A stretch of DNA of 14,846 nucleotides from Alphaproteobacteria bacterium (GTDB lineage: Bacteria > Pseudomonadota > Alphaproteobacteria > Rhizobiales > Devosiaceae): NCBI GenBank assembly GCA_018820005.1, contig JAHJOS010000060.1:1-14846 (forward strand), read 5' to 3'. The position numbers were made by a program, and so were the translations under genes. Positions 7,973 through 14,364 of this stretch are shown in pieces (position 1 is the first letter of the stretch; every line of letters starts with the position of its first letter). Below the pieces are notes generated by a model. That model ran no database searches and had not been told where the DNA came from. It saw nothing but the letters and a program-made list of their open reading frames with translations.

Positions 7973-7999
7973 GGCAGGAGAGCCTGAGGCACAACGGAA

Positions 8000-8015
8000 T
8001 TTTCCAATATGAAAA
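8000..8015. promoter_or_regulatory. Candidate operator 1, TTTTC-N6-GAAAA palindrome
   Basis: The 16-bp sequence TTTTCCAATATGAAAA has perfect TTTTC/GAAAA arms around a 6-bp AT-rich centre. It lies 27 nt upstream of the carbamoylase ATG (7972), where it would overlap the - strand promoter. A second copy of the same design lies 76 bp away. The likely ligand is the XRE-cupin protein encoded in this operon (inference). Confidence 0.55.
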
Positions 8016-8075
8016 CACGATCTCGGCATGAATGGACACCAACCGTCGCCGCAACCCTGCTATGCTGTCAACTGT

Positions 8076-8091
8076 TTTTCCATATTGAAAA
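8076..8091. promoter_or_regulatory. Candidate operator 2, TTTTC-N6-GAAAA palindrome
   Basis: The sequence TTTTCCATATTGAAAA has the same arms and a centre (CATATT) close to the reverse complement of the one in operator 1. It lies 144 nt before the BMP binding-protein gene and probably marks the + strand promoter zone. Together with operator 1 it would allow one regulator to control both divergent operons. I could not pick convincing -35/-10 hexamers. Confidence 0.55.
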
Positions 8092-8235
8092 TTTGGGTGG
8101 ACGGGCTTGCCGGGCTTGGTCATAGTCCGTGTTGCGAAGGAAGTCATGGCGGTGTTCCGCCGAGTGGGTCAAGAGACGAGGAAGCTGGACGAAACGGCTA
8201 TGGCCGTGGCTTAGGGAACGGAAAGGTTACCCCTG
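8092..8235 (+). other. Possible structured leader of the BMP transporter operon
   Basis: These 144 nt hold no credible gene. They contain two perfect 5-bp hairpins, GGCGG-TGTT-CCGCC (8148-8161) and ACGGC-TATG-GCCGT (8194-8207), followed by AGGG...CCCT arms that flank the GAAAGG ribosome site (8221-8226). I do not recognise a known riboswitch class. It may simply be GC-rich spacer. Confidence 0.3.
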
Positions 8236-9243
8236 ATGACCGACAAAACGTTGATGATGTCCAATCGTGGCCGCCTGCGGCTGCTGGCGACGCTGGCACT
8301 TGGTGCCGTCTCGATGCCGCTGCTTGGCGGCCTGGCATTTGGGGCCGAGGGCCTCAAGGTCGCCATGATCCTGCCCGGCCCGATCAGCGACAATGACTGG
8401 AATGCCGGCGGCTATGCCGGGCTCCAGGCTGCTGCCACCAATCTAGGTATTGATGTCGCCTACAGTGAAAACGTCGCCGACGCCGATGCCGAACGCGTCC
8501 TGCGTGACTACGCCTCGCGTGGCTATGGGCTGATCTTCGCCCATTCCTTCTCCTATGGCGACGCAACGCTTGCCGTGGCGGAAGACTTCCCCGACGTCAA
8601 ATTCATGGCCGGCACGGCCCAGCACATGGCCGACAATGTCGGCACCTATGATAATCCCGACTATCAGGGCGCCTATCTCACCGGCATGCTCTCAGCGGGC
8701 GCCAGCAAAAGCGGCGTCATTGGCTGGGTCGGCGGCAATCCCGCCCCCAATATGCTGGCCAATTATCATGCCTGGGCCGATGGGGCCAAGGAAGTGAACC
8801 CCGAGGCCAAGGTCATGATCTCCTGGCTCGGTTCCTGGTTCGATCCGCCGAAGGCCAAGGAAGCCGCCATCGCCCAGGTCGAGCAGGGCGCCGACGTGCT
8901 CAGCGCCCAGTCGGTGGGCGTCATCGATGCTGCTGTCGACAAGAAGGTGCTCGTCATCGGCGCTGTCTCGGACCAGAACCACCTCGGCCCCGATGCCGTG
9001 CTGACGAGTGTGCTTTGGGATCTTGGTCCCCTGGTCACAGATGCCGCAAAGTCGGTCATCGAGGATCGCTGGGAGAGCAAGGCCTGGAGCTATGGTATCA
9101 AGGAAGGCTCGATCAAGCTGGCCGATTTTCATGGGCTCGAAGGCCAGGTGAAGCCCGAGGTTCTGGCGGCCGTGCAGGCCAAGTTCGAGGCCATCAAGTC
9201 CGGCGCTTTCGAAGTGCCGCACGACACCTCCATGGTCGAATAG
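8236..9243 (+). CDS. BMP-family ABC transporter periplasmic substrate-binding protein
   Basis: A 335-residue binding protein of the Bmp/PnrA family (basic membrane protein, type 1 periplasmic fold), which normally captures nucleosides, purines or related small compounds. An N-terminal signal peptide runs to about residue 37 (RLRLLATLALGAVSMPLLGG, end AFGA); no lipobox cysteine follows, so it should be a free periplasmic protein. Family motifs include DNDWNAGGYAGLQAA (52-66), the FAHSFSYGDA strand and NPDYQGAYLTGM (140-151). The start is supported by GAAAGG 9 nt upstream; ATGs at codons 7 and 8 are possible alternatives. The gene heads a four-gene importer operon, with the ATPase starting 3 nt after its TAG. 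The adjacent amidohydrolase/carbamoylase operon suggests a ligand other than a plain nucleoside. Confidence 0.93.
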   Translation: MTDKTLMMSNRGRLRLLATLALGAVSMPLLGGLAFGAEGLKVAMILPGPISDNDWNAGGYAGLQAAATNLGIDVAYSENVADADAERVLRDYASRGYGLIFAHSFSYGDATLAVAEDFPDVKFMAGTAQHMADNVGTYDNPDYQGAYLTGMLSAGASKSGVIGWVGGNPAPNMLANYHAWADGAKEVNPEAKVMISWLGSWFDPPKAKEAAIAQVEQGADVLSAQSVGVIDAAVDKKVLVIGAVSDQNHLGPDAVLTSVLWDLGPLVTDAAKSVIEDRWESKAWSYGIKEGSIKLADFHGLEGQVKPEVLAAVQAKFEAIKSGAFEVPHDTSMVE

Positions 9244-9246
9244 GCC

Positions 9247-10785
9247 TTGCAAGCGTCGTCTAATAGCGAACCGACGCCGCTCAGTCTGAGCGGCGTCACT
9301 GTTCGCTTCGGCAATTTCGTGGCCAATGACGCGGTGGACTTCTCTGTCGGTCGCGGCGAAATCCATGCGCTGCTCGGCGAAAACGGCGCCGGCAAGACCA
9401 CGCTGATGCGCGTTGTCGCTGGACTGCTCGTGCCGCAGTCGGGCACGATCCACATCAATGGCCAGCGCGCAGATCTGCGCTCACCGCTCGATGCTGCCGC
9501 TCTTGGGGTCGGCATGGTGCACCAGCATTTCATGCTCATCCCCACGCTCACTGTCGCGCAGAACGTCTGCATCGGCATGCGTCGCGCTGGTCGCTTTTTT
9601 CCCGATCTCAAGGCAGTTGCCCGCGAACTCGACGCCATCGGCGAGCGCTATGGCCTGCGCGTTGACCCGAACGCGCTCGTGGGCGACCTCACGGTGGCCA
9701 GCCAGCAACGCGTCGAGATCGTCAAGGCGCTCTACCGTGGTGCCCGCATCCTGGTGCTGGACGAGCCCACTGCCGTGCTCGCGCCCCAGGAGGTCGCGGG
9801 CTTCTTCCGGGTCCTGCGCACCCTGGCTGAAGCCGGCACGGCCATCGTTTTCATCAGCCACAAGCTCGATGAGGTCATGTCGCTCAGTCACCGTGTCAGC
9901 GTGTTGCGTCACGGCCAACTCGTCGCCAGCAAGCCGACGGCCCAAACCAATCCTGCTGAGCTGGCACGACTGATGATTGGCCAAGACCTCACCCTGCCGC
10001 AGGCCGACGGCTCGGCCCGTCCGGGCGGAATGGCCATCGAGGTCCGCGCCATTGGCTATCGCGACGAACGAGACGTCGCCCGCTTGAGCGATGTCTCGCT
10101 GGCCGCTCACCGTGGCGAGATCGTCGGTATTGCCGGCGTCGATGGCAATGGACAGCAGGAACTGGCCGAGGTGTTGGCTGGACTTCTGGCGCCGCGTTCA
10201 GGGCAGGTCTTGATGGCCTCACCAGGCGGTCCCGTGGATGTCACTGGCATGGGCCCAGGAGGCCGTATCAGTCTGGGGCTTTCCCATATTCCTGAGGATC
10301 GGCAGCGCACCGCATTGGTAGACCTCTCGATTGCCGAGAACGCCGTTCTGGAAACCATTGATCGCCGGCCGCTGTCACACCATGGCATGATCTCCAAGAG
10401 TGCCATTCGCCAGTTTGCCGATCAACTGATCGCCCGGAACGACGTACGCTGTACCGGTCCCGAACAGCGGATCATGACCCTGTCGGGCGGCAACCAGCAA
10501 AAGGTGGTGCTGGGCCGGGCCCTTGGCCGCGATCCATCCGTCATCGTGGCTGTGCAGCCCACGCGCGGTCTTGATATCGGCGCGACGGCCTTCGTCCATC
10601 AGCAATTGCTCGCGCAGCGGGCCAGGGGAGCAGCCATCGTGCTGGTATCGACCGAACTCGATGAAGTGCTGGCCTTGTCTGATCGCATCGTGGTGATGTT
10701 CGCCGGCCGCGTCATCGGCACACTCTCACGTGCAGAAGTGACGCTTGAACGGTTGGGCGCCATGATGACGGGGCAGGCGGCATGA
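9247..10785 (+). CDS. BMP-type ABC transporter double ATPase (TTG start)
   Basis: A 512-residue protein with two fused ABC ATPase domains, as in the RbsA and NupO/YufO type importers. Domain 1 has Walker A GENGAGKTT (44-52), the VHQHF Q-loop region (91-95), a C-loop reading LTVASQQ (148-154) and Walker B ILVLDEP (168-174). Domain 2 has the usual degenerate Walker A GVDGNGQQ (297-304, no Lys), an intact LSGGNQQ (412-418) and VAVQPTRGLD (434-443). The first C-loop departs from the usual LSVGEQQ/LSGG form. The start is TTG at 9247, the only sensible one: an in-frame TAG, the stop of the binding-protein gene, sits one codon upstream, and the next candidate (GTG, codon 25) would remove the first strand. 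No good ribosome site is visible, so translation probably depends on reinitiation. Its 3' end overlaps the permease start (ATGA). Confidence 0.94.
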   Translation: MQASSNSEPTPLSLSGVTVRFGNFVANDAVDFSVGRGEIHALLGENGAGKTTLMRVVAGLLVPQSGTIHINGQRADLRSPLDAAALGVGMVHQHFMLIPTLTVAQNVCIGMRRAGRFFPDLKAVARELDAIGERYGLRVDPNALVGDLTVASQQRVEIVKALYRGARILVLDEPTAVLAPQEVAGFFRVLRTLAEAGTAIVFISHKLDEVMSLSHRVSVLRHGQLVASKPTAQTNPAELARLMIGQDLTLPQADGSARPGGMAIEVRAIGYRDERDVARLSDVSLAAHRGEIVGIAGVDGNGQQELAEVLAGLLAPRSGQVLMASPGGPVDVTGMGPGGRISLGLSHIPEDRQRTALVDLSIAENAVLETIDRRPLSHHGMISKSAIRQFADQLIARNDVRCTGPEQRIMTLSGGNQQKVVLGRALGRDPSVIVAVQPTRGLDIGATAFVHQQLLAQRARGAAIVLVSTELDEVLALSDRIVVMFAGRVIGTLSRAEVTLERLGAMMTGQAA

Positions 10786-11867
10786 GCACTTTTGATGCGC
10801 CCGGAGTTCCCGTTCCCGCTGTTGTTGTTGATGCTAACGCGGCACGACGCACGGAAATCATCTCCAGTCTGATTGCTGTGGGACTGGCGCTGGCCGTTGG
10901 CGCTGTGCTGATCCTTGCCTGGGGCGCCAACCCCCTGATTGCCTATGGTGCGCTTGTCGATGGCGCGTTCGGCTCGTGGAACAGTCTGGCCGAGACCCTC
11001 CTGCGCTCCATCCCGCTGACCTTTACTGGCCTCGCCATTGCCATCGCGTTCCGCGCCGGCGCATTCAATCTTGGCGCCGAAGGACAGCTATTTCTGGCGG
11101 CAACCGCTTCTGCGGTCGTCGGGTTGATGCTACCCGACCTGCCTGGCGTGCTGCTGATCCCAACGATGATCATCACGGCAATGGTTGTGGGTGCACTGTG
11201 GTCACTGCTCGCGGGCGTCCTGAAGCTGCGTTTTGGTGCCAATGAGCTGATCACGACCATCATGCTCAACTACATCGCCATCTTCTTGGTCTCCTATTTG
11301 CTGCGCGGGCCCATTCAGGAGGCCGCCGGCTTTCTGCCACAGACGGAGCGTCTGGCGGCCAATGCCCGCTTTCCCGCACTGATTGAAGGGACCCGGCTGC
11401 ATGCCGGCGTGCTGATCGCGCTGCTGGCGGTGGGGCTGACCCATTTCGCGCTTTGGCACACCACCTGGGGCTTCCGGCTGCGCGTCGTTGGCCTCAACGC
11501 GCGGGCCGCACTCAATGCCGGCTTCAACGTTACGGCGATCACGCTGTCTGCTTTCCTGCTCAGTGGCGCACTGGCTGGCATGGCCGGCTATATGGAAGTG
11601 GTCGGCGTGCAGCGACGCATGATCGAAAATCTGTCGCCTGGCTTTGGCTATACCGGCATCATTGTTGCCCTGTTGGGTCGCACCAACCCGTTTGGCGTCT
11701 TGGCAGCGGCGATCCTGTTTGCCGGCCTGCAGGTTGGTGGCAGCACCATGCAGGCCGCCTCCGGTGTGCCCAGCACGCTGACCACAATCGTACAGGCATT
11801 GGTGGTGCTTTTCGTCATCGGTCGCGGTGCTTTCGACCAGCTATTCGCCCAAAGGAAGGGGAGCTAG
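10782..11867 (+). CDS. BMP-type ABC transporter permease 1
   Basis: A 361-residue polytopic inner-membrane permease of the BPD_transp_2 family, the larger of the two permeases in a BMP-type importer (NupP/YufP role). After a hydrophilic N-terminus of about 25 residues it has roughly eight to ten hydrophobic segments. Family signatures are FNLGAEGQL (95-103) and FGANELITTIMLNYIA (151-166). The ATG overlaps the ATPase stop by ATGA. The stop TAG (11865-11867) is followed by one codon and then the TTG start of the second permease in the same frame. Confidence 0.93.
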   Translation: MSTFDAPGVPVPAVVVDANAARRTEIISSLIAVGLALAVGAVLILAWGANPLIAYGALVDGAFGSWNSLAETLLRSIPLTFTGLAIAIAFRAGAFNLGAEGQLFLAATASAVVGLMLPDLPGVLLIPTMIITAMVVGALWSLLAGVLKLRFGANELITTIMLNYIAIFLVSYLLRGPIQEAAGFLPQTERLAANARFPALIEGTRLHAGVLIALLAVGLTHFALWHTTWGFRLRVVGLNARAALNAGFNVTAITLSAFLLSGALAGMAGYMEVVGVQRRMIENLSPGFGYTGIIVALLGRTNPFGVLAAAILFAGLQVGGSTMQAASGVPSTLTTIVQALVVLFVIGRGAFDQLFAQRKGS

Positions 11868-11870
11868 ACC

Positions 11871-12824
11871 TTGGATATCCTGGGCGTCCTTTCCGATCCG
11901 GTGACGATTGGCTTTCTGCAGGCCACCACCCGCCTTGCCATTCCCATCATGCTGGCGGCGCTCGGTGGCATGTTCGCCGAGCGGGCCGGTGTTCTCAATA
12001 TCGGGCTTGAAGGTACCATGCTGAGCGGCGCCTTCTTTGGCTTCGCCGTGGCCTTTGCCAGCGGCAGCCTCTGGTTTGGCGTGGTCGGCGGCATGCTGGC
12101 TGGTGCGGTGATCGGTTTGGTGCTGGCCTTTTATACCGTTCGGCTGACCAGCAACCAGGTCGTGGTCGGTATTGCCATCAACCTGTTGATGGTGGGAGTT
12201 ACCAGCTATGCCTTCCGGGCCATGTTCGGCTCTGGCACGAACGCGCCGCGTGTCACGCCATTCCCGCCCATCGAGCTGCCGCTGCTGCACCAGATACCGG
12301 TGTTGGGACCGTTGCTGTTTCAACAGGGGGCACTGGTCTATGTCGCCCTCGTTCTGATCCCGATCAGCTGGATTGTAGTAACGCGCATGTCGGTTGGTAC
12401 GGCAATCACCGCTGTCGGCGAACACCCCGAGGCGGCTGAAACGTTGGGCATTTCAGTCAATCGGGTGCGGACGCTCTGTCTGGTCGTCTCCGGCTTGCTG
12501 ACCGGGCTAGGCGGCGCGTTTCTGTCGCTCAGCGCGACGGGCCTGTTCCTCGACAACATGACCGCGGGCCGTGGCTATATTGCGCTGGCCATCCTGTTGC
12601 TAGGACGCCGCAATCCTTGGGGCATCCTCGCCGCGGCAATGCTGTTTGGTGGGGCTGATGCGTTTCAACTGCGCGGGCAAAATCTCGGCATCGGCGTTCC
12701 CTACCAGTTCCTTGTCATGTTGCCCTATGTGCTGACCATCGTTGTTCTGATTGGTTTCGCCGGCAAGGTCAGGGACCCGGCGGCCCTGGGCCTGCCGTTT
12801 CAGCGCAATAGGGCCGAGCAATAG
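11871..12824 (+). CDS. BMP-type ABC transporter permease 2 (TTG start)
   Basis: A 317-residue inner-membrane permease of the BPD_transp_2 family, the smaller partner (NupQ/YufQ role), with about eight hydrophobic segments. Signatures are ERAGVLNIGLEG (37-48), EHPEAAETLGI (184-194) and GRGYIALAILLLGRRNPWG (233-251). The TTG start at 11871 gives the family-typical N-terminus (MDILGVLSDP...) and is preceded by a purine-rich site, GGAAGGGGAG (11853-11862), 8 nt away. It begins 3 nt after the TAG of permease 1. It ends the importer operon; the following 123 nt hold no gene before the tRNA. Confidence 0.92.
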   Translation: MDILGVLSDPVTIGFLQATTRLAIPIMLAALGGMFAERAGVLNIGLEGTMLSGAFFGFAVAFASGSLWFGVVGGMLAGAVIGLVLAFYTVRLTSNQVVVGIAINLLMVGVTSYAFRAMFGSGTNAPRVTPFPPIELPLLHQIPVLGPLLFQQGALVYVALVLIPISWIVVTRMSVGTAITAVGEHPEAAETLGISVNRVRTLCLVVSGLLTGLGGAFLSLSATGLFLDNMTAGRGYIALAILLLGRRNPWGILAAAMLFGGADAFQLRGQNLGIGVPYQFLVMLPYVLTIVVLIGFAGKVRDPAALGLPFQRNRAEQ

Positions 12825-12825
12825 T

Positions 12826-12862
12826 CCAGCGTGGGAATGGACGCGCGGACTTGAGGCGCTGG
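12826..12862 (+). terminator. Weak candidate terminator after the importer operon
   Basis: CCAGCG (12826-12831) and CGCTGG (12857-12862) form a 6-bp stem beginning 2 nt after the last permease gene, followed by CCCCTTTG. The loop is long (25 nt) and the T-run short, so this is tentative. Confidence 0.25.
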
Positions 12863-12947
12863 CCCCTTTGCATGACCTGGGCACAGCAATCCCCGCTGCG
12901 GACTTCCTTTTGCGACAGAATCCGCTACATGAAGCCTGTCTGGTTCA

Positions 12948-13024
12948 GGTCCCGTAGCTCAGCTGGATAGAGCAGCAGCCTTCTAAGCTGTTGGTCGCAG
13001 GTTCGAGTCCTGCCGGGATCGCCA
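12948..13024 (+). tRNA. tRNA-Arg (anticodon TCT)
   Basis: A complete 77-nt cloverleaf. The acceptor arms GGTCCCG and CGGGATC pair (one G-U), followed by discriminator G and an encoded CCA (13022-13024). The D-arm is GCTCAGCTGGATAGAGC, the anticodon stem GCAGC/GCTGT encloses loop CTTCTAA with anticodon TCT, and the T-arm GCAGG-TTCGAGT-CCTGC is perfect. It reads AGA codons, rare in a genome of this GC content. It stands alone between the importer operon and the convergent lacI-type gene. No integrase or duplicated 3' end suggests a disturbed attachment site. Confidence 0.97.
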
Positions 13025-13071
13025 GTCGCTCTTTCGCCCATCTATGGCTTTGCAGACGCAGCGCGCTGCAC

Positions 13072-14136
13072 CTAAAGCGAAGCTAGGGCAGGGGCGGAGG
13101 GCGCAGTAGCCAGCCTGGCCGTACTCGCCCGCACGATCAGTTCCGAACTCAGCACCGTATGACGTGGTACCCTGCGCCGGGGCTCGCCTTCAATCAGATC
13201 GATCAGGGCCTCGGCGGCAATACGCCCCAACGCCTCGCGTGGCTGGCGCATTGACGTGAGCGGCGGCCAGAAATGGGCGGCAAACGCCAGGTCGTCGAAC
13301 CCCACAAGCGAGATGTCGCGCGGGCATTCCAGGCCATGGCGCCGCAACCCGGACAGAAAGCCGATGGCAGTCTCGTCATTGGCCGCGAACATCGCCGTGG
13401 GACGTTCGGCAAGGGCGACGAAGCGCTCTGCCGCAGCCAGTCCCTGGCTCATTTCGAACCCCGCTTCAAACATCCAGCTTGCCCGAACGTCCAGCCCGGC
13501 CGTAGCCATTGCGCGCGCAAATCCGGCCTCGCGCTCTATCGAGAGCACGTTTCCCTTCGGGCCCCGGATGTGGCCAATGGCGCGATGACCCAGCCCGATA
13601 AGATGGCGGGTGGCGACTTCTGCCGCAAACACATTGTCGGTCTTGACCGTATGAAACGGCGATTGGGCGATTGCCTCACAGGCCATCACCAGCGGGACAC
13701 CTATTGGCGGCGAGGTCAGCGCAAGCAATTGCTCAAGCTGGACCGATCCGTCCAGCAGCAGCAGCCCATCAGCACGGTTCGACAGAAAATACTCATGCAG
13801 CCGGCGGCCCGAGTCATGGCCGGCGAATCGATTGGCAACTAGCACGCCATAACCGCGCAGAACGGCCTCGCGCTCGATGGCATCCAGGATGGTAGAGAAG
13901 AACGTATTGCCGATATCCGGCAGGGCAACAAGGATCGTGCGGCTGGTCCGCTGACGCAGTGATCGTCCTGCCTGGTTGAGCGTATAGCCAGTTTCCTCGA
14001 CTGCCGCGAAAACACGCGCACGGGTGCCCTCGCTCACCCTGTCGGGGTTCGAAAGGGCGCGGCTCACAGTGGCCGTCGATACTCCCGAAAACCGCGCAAC
14101 ATCTTGAATTGTAGGTGTTTTTCTTTGGTTGCTCAT
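13072..14136 (-). CDS. LacI-family transcriptional repressor of a sugar uptake operon
   Basis: A 354-residue LacI/GalR regulator. The N-terminal helix-turn-helix is at about residues 8-28 (IQDVARFSGVSTATVSRALS), then the hinge region (LNQAGRSLRQ, 53-62), then a periplasmic-binding-protein-like sugar sensor domain from about 68 to 335. I chose the ATG at 14136 because the family begins only a few residues before TIQDVA; the open frame continues far upstream, to an ATG at 14781, but that would cross the promoter and operators and the divergent gene. AGGT lies 3 nt and a G-rich run about 14 nt before the start. It is divergent from the sugar-binding protein gene, and two palindromes typical of LacI operators lie between, so it very likely represses that operon until its sugar binds. 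The effector is unknown. Confidence 0.93.
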   Translation of the reverse strand: MSNQRKTPTIQDVARFSGVSTATVSRALSNPDRVSEGTRARVFAAVEETGYTLNQAGRSLRQRTSRTILVALPDIGNTFFSTILDAIEREAVLRGYGVLVANRFAGHDSGRRLHEYFLSNRADGLLLLDGSVQLEQLLALTSPPIGVPLVMACEAIAQSPFHTVKTDNVFAAEVATRHLIGLGHRAIGHIRGPKGNVLSIEREAGFARAMATAGLDVRASWMFEAGFEMSQGLAAAERFVALAERPTAMFAANDETAIGFLSGLRRHGLECPRDISLVGFDDLAFAAHFWPPLTSMRQPREALGRIAAEALIDLIEGEPRRRVPRHTVLSSELIVRASTARLATAPSAPALASL

Positions 14137-14188
14137 ACCTGGCAGCGCCCCCCCTCGCTGTCGGTAACGCTTATTGTCTAAATCGATC

Positions 14189-14215
14189 TTGACAGGTCCG
14201 CAAGTCGTGTATGAT
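14189..14215 (+). promoter_or_regulatory. Promoter of the sugar-binding protein operon
   Basis: A perfect -35 TTGACA (14189-14194) is followed after 15 nt by TATGAT (14210-14215). The spacer is short, but the hexamers are good. Transcription would begin near 14222, inside the first operator. The predicted leader is about 140 nt. Confidence 0.6.
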
Positions 14216-14220
14216 GCTAA

Positions 14221-14234
14221 TGCAATCGATTGCA
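14221..14234. promoter_or_regulatory. LacI-type operator O1 (perfect palindrome)
   Basis: TGCAATCGATTGCA is a perfect 14-bp palindrome with the central CG typical of LacI-family sites. It lies just after the -10 element over the expected transcription start, so a bound repressor would block initiation. It lies 84 bp upstream of the lacI-type start codon, so autoregulation is also possible. Confidence 0.82.
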
Positions 14235-14255
14235 GAAATTTCCTAGGGAGGAAAA

Positions 14256-14269
14256 TGCAATCGATTACA
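14256..14269. promoter_or_regulatory. LacI-type operator O2 (one mismatch)
   Basis: TGCAATCGATTACA differs from O1 at one base. Its centre is 35 bp from that of O1, downstream of the expected start site. A second site so close suggests cooperative binding or a roadblock rather than a long loop. Confidence 0.78.
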
Positions 14270-14325
14270 TGCGGCCAGCTGGGGAAGTCTCTCAAGAAGA
14301 TAACCTTGCGGCTGGCAGCTTCGCG

Positions 14326-14340
14326 GGAGCGAAACGCTCC
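14326..14340 (+). other. Leader hairpin before the sugar-binding protein gene
   Basis: GGAGCG-AAA-CGCTCC forms a perfect 6-bp stem 11 nt before the ribosome site GGGAGGA (14352-14358). It may protect the 5' end of the mRNA or affect translation. The role is unknown. Confidence 0.4.
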
Positions 14341-14364
14341 AAGTGATCGTTGGGAGGACATTCT

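Noticed and set aside
7973..8029. 19-residue N-terminal extension of the carbamoylase from the ATG at 8029
   Set aside because: The known family starts at MTR...; the extra part has no similarity that I recognise and would contain candidate operator 1.
8028..8396. 122-codon open frame on the + strand in the divergent control region
   Set aside because: It overlaps the start of the BMP binding-protein gene in another frame, runs through the second palindrome and has no recognisable domain.
12948..13024. tRNA-Arg as an integration site of a genomic island
   Set aside because: No integrase, no duplicated tRNA 3' end and no change of gene style on either side within the window.
13058..13069. 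GCAGCGCGCTGC palindrome after the tRNA as a terminator or operator
   Set aside because: It has no loop and no T-run and ends 2 nt before the stop codon of the lacI-type gene; such short GC palindromes are expected by chance here.
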